Origin: Tenacibaculum aquimarinum
Lineage (GTDB): Bacteria; Bacteroidota; Bacteroidia; Flavobacteriales; Flavobacteriaceae
NCBI RefSeq assembly: GCF_022478115.1
Contig: NZ_JAKGSC010000003.1
Coordinates: 186,001 to 250,000 of the forward strand
Direction: 5' to 3'
DNA: 64,000 bases
Shown piece after piece: positions 1 to 7,811 of this stretch. Both the position numbers and the translations under genes were made by a program. Each line of letters opens with the position of its first letter. The first letter of the stretch is position 1. The notes below the pieces were generated by a model. That model was not told the origin of the DNA. It was given only the letters and a program-made list of their open reading frames with translations, and did no database searches.

Positions 1-1614
1 TTTTTTTATTGAAGGATTTTTAGTTAAAAATTCTTCAGCAACATCTTCAAAGACATAAGAAGAAAAACCTTCTTTTTGTTGTAAAATTGTATCGAAAAAA
101 TTCCAGTTAAAAAATGAATCTGTAGCTTCTGCTTCTAATGTTTCTAAAACATAACGAATACCATTTTGATTTGTAGGAATATATAAATCTCCTTTCTTAA
201 AAGTAATTTTTTCTTCGGAAGCTTTTACGGTTGTATTATAATGTAAATAATGGCCTTCGTAGGCTTGTTTTCTGGTTTCGTAGTTGTCAATATGGTTTAC
301 TTCAACCAATAAAGTTGTATCGTTTTTAAAACGCGTAAACTCAATTTTATTGGTAGTTAATCGATCAATGATGTTTTTCCAACCTTGTTGTAAAATGTAG
401 GCTTCAGGAATTGTAACTTCTTTAGTTGCTACAAAGTTGTTGTAATAGTTTACCTCCTTTTCAAACGGTTTAGATTTGTCGTAAAACAATCTTTTCCCTG
501 TAGTAACTTTACTTTCAATATAAGTTCCTTCGTATCCTTTAAAGTTGAATTGTGTTGGGTTTTCTCCATCAATTTTATATGTAATAGGATACGTTTTGTT
601 TTTCAGAATTTCGGAAGTTGCATTTGCGCGTAATTCTTTAATTTCGGTAGATTTTTCTTCGGAAAAGTCAAGCGCAGATAGCATTAATTCATAGGTTTGC
701 TCAACGCGAATTTTATACGGTTTTAACATGTGTGTTTCCACCATTAAACCAAAAGTATTAAACAAAGTTGTGTAGCCTGTTGAATATCTTGGCGAATCGA
801 AAAATTGTGACCAACCTTTATCTGGAGTTGAACCCCAAACATTAACATAAGGCGTAATATCAATATTTTTTGTTGCTAAAGACTGCTCTAAAGCAGGACG
901 CATTTCTTGCTCTAAAAATGAGCCTAATTTTCCACCTAATTTGTTGTGTTGTGTAAATAAATGTGTAATTGCATATTGATAATCTGCGCCATTGCTAACA
1001 TGATTGTCAATGAAAACATCAGGATTTACTGTATGAAAAATTTCTGCAAATGCTTTAGCATTTTCTGTGTCTTGTTTTATAAAATCTCTGTTTAAATCAA
1101 AATTTCTTGCGTTTCCTCTAAAACCGTATTCTTTTGGTCCATTTTGGTTGGCTCTTGTATGTGAATTTCTATTTAAAGAACCGCCAATGTTATAGACCGG
1201 AATTACACAGACAAGTGAGTTTTTATATGCTTTTTTCAGTGAGTCATTTTTAACAATGTCTCTAAGTAATAACATGGAAGCGTCAATTCCGTCTGATTCT
1301 CCAGGATGAATTCCGTTATTGATTAAAATTCTGTTTTTAGATGAATTTTTAATGTCCTCTAAATTTGTTTTTCCATCAGCATTAAAAACCACTAAATGTA
1401 GCGGGTTTCCAGAATCTGTTTTGCCCATTTCAAACAAAGAAATATCAGTATAGCTTTCAGATAATGCTTCATAGTATGAAATTACTTCCTTGTATTTAGG
1501 AGTTTCCGTTCCGTTAGATTTTTCAAATAATGTTGTAAAATCATGTGTTATTTTTTTATCCTTAGAACAAGATAAAAGTGAAACTAAAATGGTAAAAAGA
1601 AGTAGTTTTTTCAT
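1..1614 (-). CDS. M14 family zinc carboxypeptidase lipoprotein (C-terminus outside window)
   Basis: Predicted secreted zinc carboxypeptidase. Reading leftward from the ATG at 1614 the frame stays open for 538 codons and leaves the window without a stop, so the C-terminus is missing. The N-terminus is a short hydrophobic signal ending in a lipobox (LLSC, Cys16), which predicts a lipoprotein. The M14 zinc motif HPGES lies at residues 103-107 (His103, Glu106), and NRDF and DNHVSNGADYQY segments typical of the family follow. It starts 3 bp after the coaD stop, so it probably shares the ddl-coaD transcript. Substrate (peptides or wall-derived peptides) cannot be told from the sequence. The family call is firm. 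Confidence 0.88.
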   Translation of the reverse strand, partial: MKKLLLFTILVSLLSCSKDKKITHDFTTLFEKSNGTETPKYKEVISYYEALSESYTDISLFEMGKTDSGNPLHLVVFNADGKTNLEDIKNSSKNRILINNGIHPGESDGIDASMLLLRDIVKNDSLKKAYKNSLVCVIPVYNIGGSLNRNSHTRANQNGPKEYGFRGNARNFDLNRDFIKQDTENAKAFAEIFHTVNPDVFIDNHVSNGADYQYAITHLFTQHNKLGGKLGSFLEQEMRPALEQSLATKNIDITPYVNVWGSTPDKGWSQFFDSPRYSTGYTTLFNTFGLMVETHMLKPYKIRVEQTYELMLSALDFSEEKSTEIKELRANATSEILKNKTYPITYKIDGENPTQFNFKGYEGTYIESKVTTGKRLFYDKSKPFEKEVNYYNNFVATKEVTIPEAYILQQGWKNIIDRLTTNKIEFTRFKNDTTLLVEVNHIDNYETRKQAYEGHYLHYNTTVKASEEKITFKKGDLYIPTNQNGIRYVLETLEAEATDSFFNWNFFDTILQQKEGFSSYVFEDVAEEFLTKNPSIKK

Positions 1615-1617
1615 AAT

Positions 1618-2070
1618 TTAAACTCTAACAGCGGTTGGAACTAAGCTTGTGTAATCTCCATGGTTTCTAATTACATCTCTAACAATTGAAGAAGATATGT
1701 AACTTTTACCAGAAGAAGTTAGTAAGAAAACGGTTTCAATTTCAGAAAGTTTTCTGTTGGTGTGCGCAATAGCTTTTTCAAATTCAAAATCACCAGGATT
1801 TCGTAAGCCTCTTAAAATAAATTGTGCGTTTTGTTCTGCACAAAAGTTAACGGTAAGTCCACTGTAAGTAACTACTTTTACTTTTGGTTGATCTTTAAAA
1901 GTTTCTTCAATAAATTTTTTGCGTTCTTCTAAAGAGAACATGTATTTCTTATCAGCATTTATTCCGATAGCAATAATTAATTCATCAAAAAGAGTTATAC
2001 CTCTTTCTATAATGTCAACGTGACCTAAAGTAATTGGGTCAAAAGAACCTGGGAAAATTGCTCGTTTCAT
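1618..2070 (-). CDS. coaD: pantetheine-phosphate adenylyltransferase
   Basis: Cytoplasmic enzyme that transfers AMP from ATP to 4'-phosphopantetheine, the penultimate step of coenzyme A synthesis. The 150 residues cover the whole nucleotidyltransferase fold. The N-terminal GSFDPITLGH carries the (T/H)xGH nucleotide-binding motif and ISSSIVRD near residue 130 matches the C-terminal ISSTxxR motif. Length is close to the usual 155-165. It lies 5 bp downstream of ddl and 3 bp upstream of the M14 peptidase, consistent with one leftward operon. The other CoA gene in the window, coaBC, lies 41 kb away. Confidence 0.96.
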   Translation of the reverse strand: MKRAIFPGSFDPITLGHVDIIERGITLFDELIIAIGINADKKYMFSLEERKKFIEETFKDQPKVKVVTYSGLTVNFCAEQNAQFILRGLRNPGDFEFEKAIAHTNRKLSEIETVFLLTSSGKSYISSSIVRDVIRNHGDYTSLVPTAVRV

Positions 2071-2075
2071 AATTG

Positions 2076-3050
2076 TTAGTTTATTGCCATTTTTATAGCA
2101 TTATCAAATAATTGTGCTAAAGAAATTCCAGCCTCTTTAGCTTGTTGCGGTAAAATACTTTCTTCGGTTAAACCTGGAACGGTATTCATCTCTAAAAAAT
2201 GAGGAATTCCTTTTACCAATATATATTCTGAACGAGAAAATCCGCTCATATTTAAAATTTCATATACTTTTTTTGCAATTTCTTGTACATTCTTTTCTTT
2301 TGAAGGAGCAATTCTTGCGGGTGTAATTTCTTGCGATTTTCCTTCGTATTTAGCTTCGTAATCAAAGAAGTCGTTTTCTGTTACAATTTCTGTAATTGGT
2401 AACACTTTTGTTTTTCCTTCATATTGAATAACACCAACCGAAACTTCAGTTCCGTCTAAGAAACTTTCAATTAAAATTTCACTGTCTTCTGCATATGCTT
2501 TTTCTAAAGCTGGTAAGATTTCTTCCGCAGTAAAAACTTTTGAAATTCCAAAGCTAGAGCCTGCATTGTTAGGTTTTACAAAACAAGGTAAGCCAACTTT
2601 GTCTATAATTTGTTCAACAGAAAAAGCATCACCTTTATTAAGATATACTGAAGTTGCGCATGGAATTCCGTAGTTTTTTACAACACTTAACGTATCTCGT
2701 TTATTAAAAGTCAAAGCCATTTGATAAAATGGGGCAGAAGTGTGCTTCATTCCAAGTAAATCGAAATACGCTAAAATAGTTCCGTTTTCTCCAGGAGCAC
2801 CGTGAATTGCGTTAAAAACACAATCAAAAGTTATGTGTTTATTGTTGATTACTGTGCTGAAATCATCTTTGTTTATTGGAAATTCATTGCTGTTTTCATC
2901 TAAAACAACCCATTTGTCTTTTAAAATGTGAACTCTGTATGCGTTGTACTTTTCTTTTTCAAGATGATTGTAAACAACGTTTCCGCTTTTTAAAGATATT
3001 TTTACTTCAGAGGAAAATCCTCCCATTATAATGGCAATATTTCTTTTCAT
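2076..3050 (-). CDS. ddl: D-alanine--D-alanine ligase
   Basis: ATP-grasp ligase that makes the D-Ala-D-Ala dipeptide for peptidoglycan precursors. The chosen ATG at 3050 gives 324 residues starting MKRNIAIIMGGFSSE, the usual Ddl N-terminus; an upstream in-frame extension is not supported. Visible family motifs include HGAPGENG (about residue 80), the ATP-grasp segment KPNNAGSSFGISKV, and the C-terminal FLEMNTVPGLTEES that binds metal and substrate. It heads the leftward ddl-coaD-peptidase group and diverges from the PASTA gene, with about 100 bp between the two starts. Confidence 0.96.
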   Translation of the reverse strand: MKRNIAIIMGGFSSEVKISLKSGNVVYNHLEKEKYNAYRVHILKDKWVVLDENSNEFPINKDDFSTVINNKHITFDCVFNAIHGAPGENGTILAYFDLLGMKHTSAPFYQMALTFNKRDTLSVVKNYGIPCATSVYLNKGDAFSVEQIIDKVGLPCFVKPNNAGSSFGISKVFTAEEILPALEKAYAEDSEILIESFLDGTEVSVGVIQYEGKTKVLPITEIVTENDFFDYEAKYEGKSQEITPARIAPSKEKNVQEIAKKVYEILNMSGFSRSEYILVKGIPHFLEMNTVPGLTEESILPQQAKEAGISLAQLFDNAIKMAIN

Positions 3051-3125
3051 TTTCAGTTGATAAAGTACAAACTTAGCAAAAATTACGTTCACAATTTTGC
3101 TAAGCTGTTTTAAAGTTAAATAATG

Positions 3126-3133
3126 TACATTTG
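3126..3133 (+). promoter_or_regulatory. -7 box candidate for the PASTA gene
   Basis: TACATTTG is an exact match to the Bacteroidetes -7 element TANNTTTG, 22 bp before the PASTA ATG at 3155. The -33 side has no clear TTG at the expected spacing. A possible TTG start at 3131 would overlap this box, which argues for the ATG at 3155. Confidence 0.42.
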
Positions 3134-3154
3134 TACCGCTACAAAAAACAAGAA

Positions 3155-3709
3155 ATGAGTATCGTAAATTTTATAAAAAGTAAAACATTTTTTAAGCAAA
3201 TAGCTATTGCCGTAGTTGGTTTATTGTTATTTGTGTTTGTGTTAAAATTTTGGTTAGGTGTAACTACAAATCATAATCAAAAAATACAAGTTCCTAATTT
3301 GCATAAAATGTCTTTAGCAGATGTTCAGCAAAAATTAGAAGAACTAGATTTAGATTTTATAGTAATAGACTCTGCTAGTTTTAATCCAGATTATCCAAAG
3401 AAATCAGTTATTGAGCAAACGCCAGAAGCAGGTGGTTTTGTAAAAGAACAACGTAAAATATACTTAACGTTAAATCCGTCTAAATATAGAGATGTTACTA
3501 TTCCAGATTTAAATGGAAGAACAAAAAGACAAGCAACTTCACATTTAAGTTCTATCGGATTTAAAGTTGGAGAAAACTATACTTGGGTTGGCGGAATTGG
3601 TAAAAACGTAGTTCGTGGTTTAAAATACAAAGGAAAACGTATAAAAGCAGGAGATAAATTACCTAAAAATTCTGTAATCGATTTAATATTAGAAGACGGT
3701 AATAGATAG
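3155..3709 (+). CDS. single-pass membrane protein with two PASTA domains
   Basis: Predicted inner-membrane protein exposing PASTA domains to the periplasm; PASTA modules are known to bind peptidoglycan fragments or beta-lactams in kinases and PBPs, but this protein has no kinase or transpeptidase domain. It has 184 residues: a hydrophobic anchor at about residues 14-34 (IAIAVVGLLLFVFVL), then a PASTA repeat beginning KIQVPNLHKMSLADVQ and a second beginning DVTIPDLNGRTKRQA. Start chosen at the ATG at 3155. It sits between ddl and an RluD-type gene, a setting that suggests a wall-related role. Exact function unknown. Confidence 0.85.
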   Translation: MSIVNFIKSKTFFKQIAIAVVGLLLFVFVLKFWLGVTTNHNQKIQVPNLHKMSLADVQQKLEELDLDFIVIDSASFNPDYPKKSVIEQTPEAGGFVKEQRKIYLTLNPSKYRDVTIPDLNGRTKRQATSHLSSIGFKVGENYTWVGGIGKNVVRGLKYKGKRIKAGDKLPKNSVIDLILEDGNR

Positions 3710-3713
3710 ATTT

Positions 3714-3773
3714 CAGTTATCAGTTATCAGTTATCAGTTATCAGTTATCAGTTATCAGTTATCAGTTATCAGT
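3714..3773 (+). repeat. 8.5-copy tandem repeat of the heptamer CAGTTAT
   Basis: Eight perfect copies of CAGTTAT (3714-3769) plus a partial CAGT, beginning 5 bp after the PASTA stop and ending 33 bp before the rluD ATG. No unit carries a substitution, which suggests recent expansion or ongoing slippage. Because 7 is not a multiple of 3, any unit change would shift frame, but both flanking genes end or begin outside the array, so only their spacing would change. Confidence 0.97.
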
Positions 3774-3806
3774 AGCGGTTTGCTATGCGGTAAAAAACTA
3801 AATTTT

Positions 3807-4835
3807 ATGCAAGAAAATACTTCTTCAGAAATAGAAAACAACGATCTTTTTGAACACTATAATTTTACTGCTGCAGAAGGTCAAGAGCCTTTAAGAGTAG
3901 ATAAGTTTTTAATGAACTTTATAGAAAGTGCAACTAGAAATAAAATACAACAAGCGGCAAAAGCGGGTAATATTTTAGTGAATGATGTTGTTGTAAAATC
4001 GAATTTTAAAGTAAAACCAAACGATGTTGTTCGTGTTGTTTTAGAATATCCGCCAGTAGAAACGGAAGTAGTTGCTGAAGATATTCCGTTAGATATTGTC
4101 TATGAAGATGATGCTTTAATGGTGATAAATAAACCAGCCGGAATGGTTGTGCATCCAGGACACGGAAATTATACAGGAACGTTAGTAAACGGATTAATGC
4201 ATCATGTAGAAAATTTGCCGACAAATTCTAATGAACGTCCAGGTTTAGTGCATAGAATTGATAAAGATACAAGTGGTTTATTAGTTGTTGCTAAGACAGA
4301 ATCTGCAATGACACATCTTTCAAAGCAATTTTTTGATCGTACAACCGAGCGTTTATATTACGCACTTGTTTGGGGTTATGTAGATGAAGATGAAGGTACA
4401 ATTGAAGGAAATATTGGGCGTAGTTTTAAAAACAGATTGCAAATGGATGTTTTTCCAGAAGGCGATTTTGGAAAACACGCAGTTACGCATTATAAAGTAC
4501 TAGAGCGTTTAACGTATGTAACGTTGGTGCAATGTAAATTAGAAACAGGAAGAACACACCAAATTAGAGCGCACTTTAAACATATTGGACACACACTTTT
4601 TAATGATGAGCGTTATGGTGGAGATGCTGTTTTAAAAGGAACTACGTTCACAAAGTATAAGCAGTTTGTGCAAAATTGTTTTAAAGTTTTACCAAGACAA
4701 GCTTTGCATGCAAAAACACTTGGATTTACACATCCAACAACTGGAGAGTTTATGCAATTTAACTCTGAAGTGCCAGAAGATATTACTGCTTGTTTAGAAA
4801 AGTGGAGAACGTACTCTGAAAATAGTGTTCAGTAG
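3807..4835 (+). CDS. rluD: RluD-family 23S rRNA pseudouridine synthase
   Basis: Converts specific uridines of 23S rRNA to pseudouridine (family role of RluD/RluC). The 342-residue protein begins MQENTSSE at the ATG at 3807; an earlier TTG at 3780 is possible but unsupported. Residues about 28-85 form an S4 RNA-binding domain, followed by the catalytic domain with HRIDKDTSGLLVVAKT, whose first Asp (residue 152) is the expected nucleophile, and the RTHQIRAH motif (near residue 250) typical of the family. It ends at a strong terminator shared with clpC. Which uridines it modifies cannot be read from sequence. Confidence 0.92.
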   Translation: MQENTSSEIENNDLFEHYNFTAAEGQEPLRVDKFLMNFIESATRNKIQQAAKAGNILVNDVVVKSNFKVKPNDVVRVVLEYPPVETEVVAEDIPLDIVYEDDALMVINKPAGMVVHPGHGNYTGTLVNGLMHHVENLPTNSNERPGLVHRIDKDTSGLLVVAKTESAMTHLSKQFFDRTTERLYYALVWGYVDEDEGTIEGNIGRSFKNRLQMDVFPEGDFGKHAVTHYKVLERLTYVTLVQCKLETGRTHQIRAHFKHIGHTLFNDERYGGDAVLKGTTFTKYKQFVQNCFKVLPRQALHAKTLGFTHPTTGEFMQFNSEVPEDITACLEKWRTYSENSVQ

Positions 4836-4854
4836 GTGAAATTTATATTCTAAA

Positions 4855-4890
4855 CAAAAAATCCCAAACTATAAAGTTTGGGATTTTTTT
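4855..4890. terminator. bidirectional intrinsic terminator between rluD and clpC
   Basis: Perfect 10-bp stem ATCCCAAACT / AGTTTGGGAT (4861-4870 and 4875-4884) with a 4-nt loop, flanked by an A run on the left and a T run on the right, so it can serve both converging genes. Confidence 0.9.
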
Positions 4891-4907
4891 ATTTTAAGGG
4901 TTAAAGA

Positions 4908-7475
4908 TTATTCGTCTTCAACTTCGGTTCTTGTTTCTTTAGGTGCGTCACCTTTTTTAATTTTTATGGTAAGCTCGTTTTTATTTTCGTCTAAGTCCAT
5001 AAAAATTGTATCACCTTCATCTAGTTTAGAGTTTACAATTTCTTCAGCTAAAGCGTCTTCAATATATTTCTGAATTGCTCTTTTTAAAGGTCTTGCTCCA
5101 TATTTCTTATCAAAACCTTTATCTGCTATATAATCTTTGGCAGGTTCGCTTAAGTTAAGTGTATATCCTAAATCTCCAATACGGCTTAATAATTTGTCTA
5201 ATTCGATATCAATAATTTTGTGGATATCTTCTCTTTCAAGTGAATTAAACACAATAATATCATCAATTCTGTTTAGAAATTCTGGTGCAAAGGCTTTCTT
5301 TAAAGCGCCTTCAATAATGCTTTTTGCATGTGCATCTTCTTGGTCTTTCTTAGAAGAAGTTCCAAAACCAACTCCGCCACCAAAATCTTTTAATTTACGT
5401 GCACCAATATTAGAAGTCATAATAATTATGGTATTTCTAAAATCGATTTTACGTCCTAAACTATCAGTAATGTGTCCGTCATCTAAAATCTGTAATAACA
5501 TATTAAAGACATCTGGATGCGCTTTTTCAATTTCATCTAAAAGTACTACTGAATATGGTTTTCTACGAACTTTTTCAGTTAATTGTCCACCTTCTTCGTA
5601 ACCAACATATCCTGGAGGCGCTCCAATTAAACGAGAAATAGCAAATTTTTCCATGTATTCACTCATGTCAATTCTAATTAAAGAATCTTCAGAATCAAAT
5701 AATTCACGTGCTAAAACTTTAGCTAATTGTGTTTTACCAACACCAGTAGAACCTAAGAAAATAAACGAACCAATTGGTTTGTTAGGATCTTTTAATCCAA
5801 CTCTATTTCGTTGGATAGCTTTTACAACTTTGGTTACGGCTTCATTTTGACCAATAACTTTACCTTTAATCATATTTGGTAAATCGGCTAAACGATGGCT
5901 TTCTGCTTCCGCAACTCTGTTTACAGGAATTCCTGTCATCATAGAAACTACTTCTGCAACATTATCTTCGGTAACAATTTCTCTGTTTAGCTTTGTGTCT
6001 TCTTCCCATTGATTTTGGGCTGAAGCTAAAGCTGCTTCCATGTTTTTCTCGTCATCACGTAATTTAGCTGCTTCCTCATATTTTTGTCCCGTAACCGCTT
6101 TCGATTTTTGATCACGAATTTCTTCAAGCTTTGCTTCTAATTCTAAAACCTGTTGAGGTACAACAATATTTGTAATATGAATTCTAGAACCTGCTTCATC
6201 TAAAGCATCAATAGCTTTGTCTGGAAGATGTCTGTCAGTCATGTATCTGTTTGTTAATCTTACACAAGCTTCTAGTGCTTCATCTGTATAATTAACATGG
6301 TGATGTGCTTCGTATTTTTCTTTAATGTTATGTAAAATCTGTACAGTTTCTTCAACAGAAGTTGGGTTAACAATTATCTTCTGAAAACGACGTTCTAATG
6401 CGCCATCTTTTTCGATGTTTGTTCTGTATTCATCTAAAGTTGTTGCTCCAATACATTGAATTTCTCCACGCGCTAATGCAGGTTTTAACATGTTAGAAGC
6501 GTCTAATGAGCCAGTTGCGCCACCAGCGCCAACAATTGTATGAATTTCATCAATAAATAAAATAATGTCTTCATTTTTCTCTAGTTCGTTCATTAACGCT
6601 TTCATGCGCTCTTCAAACTGACCACGATATTTTGTACCTGCAACTAAGCTTGCTAAATCTAAAGAAACGATACGTTTGTCAAATAAAATTCGAGATACTT
6701 TTCGTTCAATAATACGCAAAGCTAAACCTTCGGCAATGGCAGATTTACCAACACCAGGTTCTCCAATTAACATTGGATTGTTCTTTTTACGTCTGCTTAA
6801 AATTTGAGAAACGCGCTCTATTTCCTTTAAACGACCAACTACAGGGTCAAGCTTCCCATTTTCTGCAAGCGCTGTTAAATCACGTCCAAAATTATCTAGA
6901 ACAGGAGTTTTAGACTTCTTAGCAGTCTTTCCTTTTGGTTGTTGTCCGCTAAAAGGATTTGCCTTTTCTCCAGGAAACTCATCATCAGAAGGAGTTTCGG
7001 CAATTGGATTTGTTGGTAAATCTATACTTTCATCTACATGGAGCTGTTTGTATAGCGTTTTTACATCATCGTAATTTATATCTTGTTTTTGCAATAATTT
7101 AGTTGTTGGGTCATTTTCATTTCTTAAAATACATAATAACAAATGTGCAGTATCAATAGCTACGCTTTGATAAAGTTTAGCTTCTAAAAATGTGGTTTTT
7201 ATTGCTTTCTCGGCTTGTCTTGTAAGGTGTAAGCTCTTTTTTTCGTTACTTGGTGTAATTGATGGGTTTATAGGATTTAGTTTCTCTAATCTAGTGCGTA
7301 CTAAGCTTAAATCTATATCAAAAGCAGTTAAAATATCAATTGCTTTACCATCTCCTTTCCTTATTAAACCAAGCAGTAGATGTTCTGTTCCAATAAAGTC
7401 GTGCCCTAAACGTAGCGCTTCTTCTTTACTGAAGGTGATTACATCTCTTACTTGTGGTGAAAAATTATCGTCCAT
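4908..7475 (-). CDS. clpC: ATP-dependent Clp protease ATP-binding subunit ClpC
   Basis: AAA+ unfoldase that feeds proteins to ClpP. The 855 residues contain the N-terminal double Clp_N repeat (about 1-145), first ATPase with Walker A GEPGVGKS (238-245) and Walker B LFIDEIH, a UVR motif KYEEAAKLRDDEK near 465-477 that distinguishes ClpC from ClpA/ClpB, a second ATPase with GSTGVGKT (575-582), and the C-terminal D2-small domain. An acidic tail closes the protein. It diverges from gyrA over a 336-bp gap. No mcsB or ctsR neighbour is present, so regulation is unlike that of Firmicutes. Confidence 0.96.
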   Translation of the reverse strand: MDDNFSPQVRDVITFSKEEALRLGHDFIGTEHLLLGLIRKGDGKAIDILTAFDIDLSLVRTRLEKLNPINPSITPSNEKKSLHLTRQAEKAIKTTFLEAKLYQSVAIDTAHLLLCILRNENDPTTKLLQKQDINYDDVKTLYKQLHVDESIDLPTNPIAETPSDDEFPGEKANPFSGQQPKGKTAKKSKTPVLDNFGRDLTALAENGKLDPVVGRLKEIERVSQILSRRKKNNPMLIGEPGVGKSAIAEGLALRIIERKVSRILFDKRIVSLDLASLVAGTKYRGQFEERMKALMNELEKNEDIILFIDEIHTIVGAGGATGSLDASNMLKPALARGEIQCIGATTLDEYRTNIEKDGALERRFQKIIVNPTSVEETVQILHNIKEKYEAHHHVNYTDEALEACVRLTNRYMTDRHLPDKAIDALDEAGSRIHITNIVVPQQVLELEAKLEEIRDQKSKAVTGQKYEEAAKLRDDEKNMEAALASAQNQWEEDTKLNREIVTEDNVAEVVSMMTGIPVNRVAEAESHRLADLPNMIKGKVIGQNEAVTKVVKAIQRNRVGLKDPNKPIGSFIFLGSTGVGKTQLAKVLARELFDSEDSLIRIDMSEYMEKFAISRLIGAPPGYVGYEEGGQLTEKVRRKPYSVVLLDEIEKAHPDVFNMLLQILDDGHITDSLGRKIDFRNTIIIMTSNIGARKLKDFGGGVGFGTSSKKDQEDAHAKSIIEGALKKAFAPEFLNRIDDIIVFNSLEREDIHKIIDIELDKLLSRIGDLGYTLNLSEPAKDYIADKGFDKKYGARPLKRAIQKYIEDALAEEIVNSKLDEGDTIFMDLDENKNELTIKIKKGDAPKETRTEVEDE

Positions 7476-7811
7476 ATTGTTGTTTTCTTTCTTGTGTAAA
7501 GTTAGTGGAAATTTTTTAGTAGAAATTACAAAAAATGTGCCACTGATTTTTTTGTGTCAATCTGACTGAAAAAGTAGTTAAAAAATCAATAGGTAAAACA
7601 TTATTTTTTCAACTGTTAAAAACTCAATAAAATTGTTAATAACTATGATTGGTTTTTGTGGCTGAAGCCTTTGTAAATAAAGCGATTTGTTCTATCTTGC
7701 ATTGTTTTACAAAATGAAGCTTTTTTAAGCGTATTTTAAGGTGGGTTTTATATTGAATAGAATTCACTTTTTTAACGAAAAAATAACAATATTAATTTAA
7801 CAAAATAATAT
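7476..7811. other. 336-bp divergent intergenic region between clpC and gyrA
   Basis: No coding frame or RNA gene is visible. It must contain the promoters of both genes. The best candidate is the gyrA-directed element at 7670-7700; I could not identify a convincing clpC-directed pair on the other strand. The segment at 7600-7670 is AT-rich without clear repeats. Confidence 0.6.
7670..7700 (+). promoter_or_regulatory. candidate gyrA promoter
   Basis: TTTG (7670-7673), a 19-nt spacer and TATCTTGC (7693-7700) fit the Bacteroidetes pattern TTTG-N19-TANNTTTG, with two mismatches at the end of the -7 box. It lies about 110 bp before the gyrA start. Confidence 0.42.

Noticed and set aside
3714-3773. 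CAGTTAT array as a CRISPR
   Set aside because: Units are 7 bp with no spacers and there are no cas genes; it is a simple tandem repeat.
5137-5601. Rightward 154-codon frame inside clpC
   Set aside because: Shadow of the clpC coding strand; no homology-like motif and wholly inside a certain gene.
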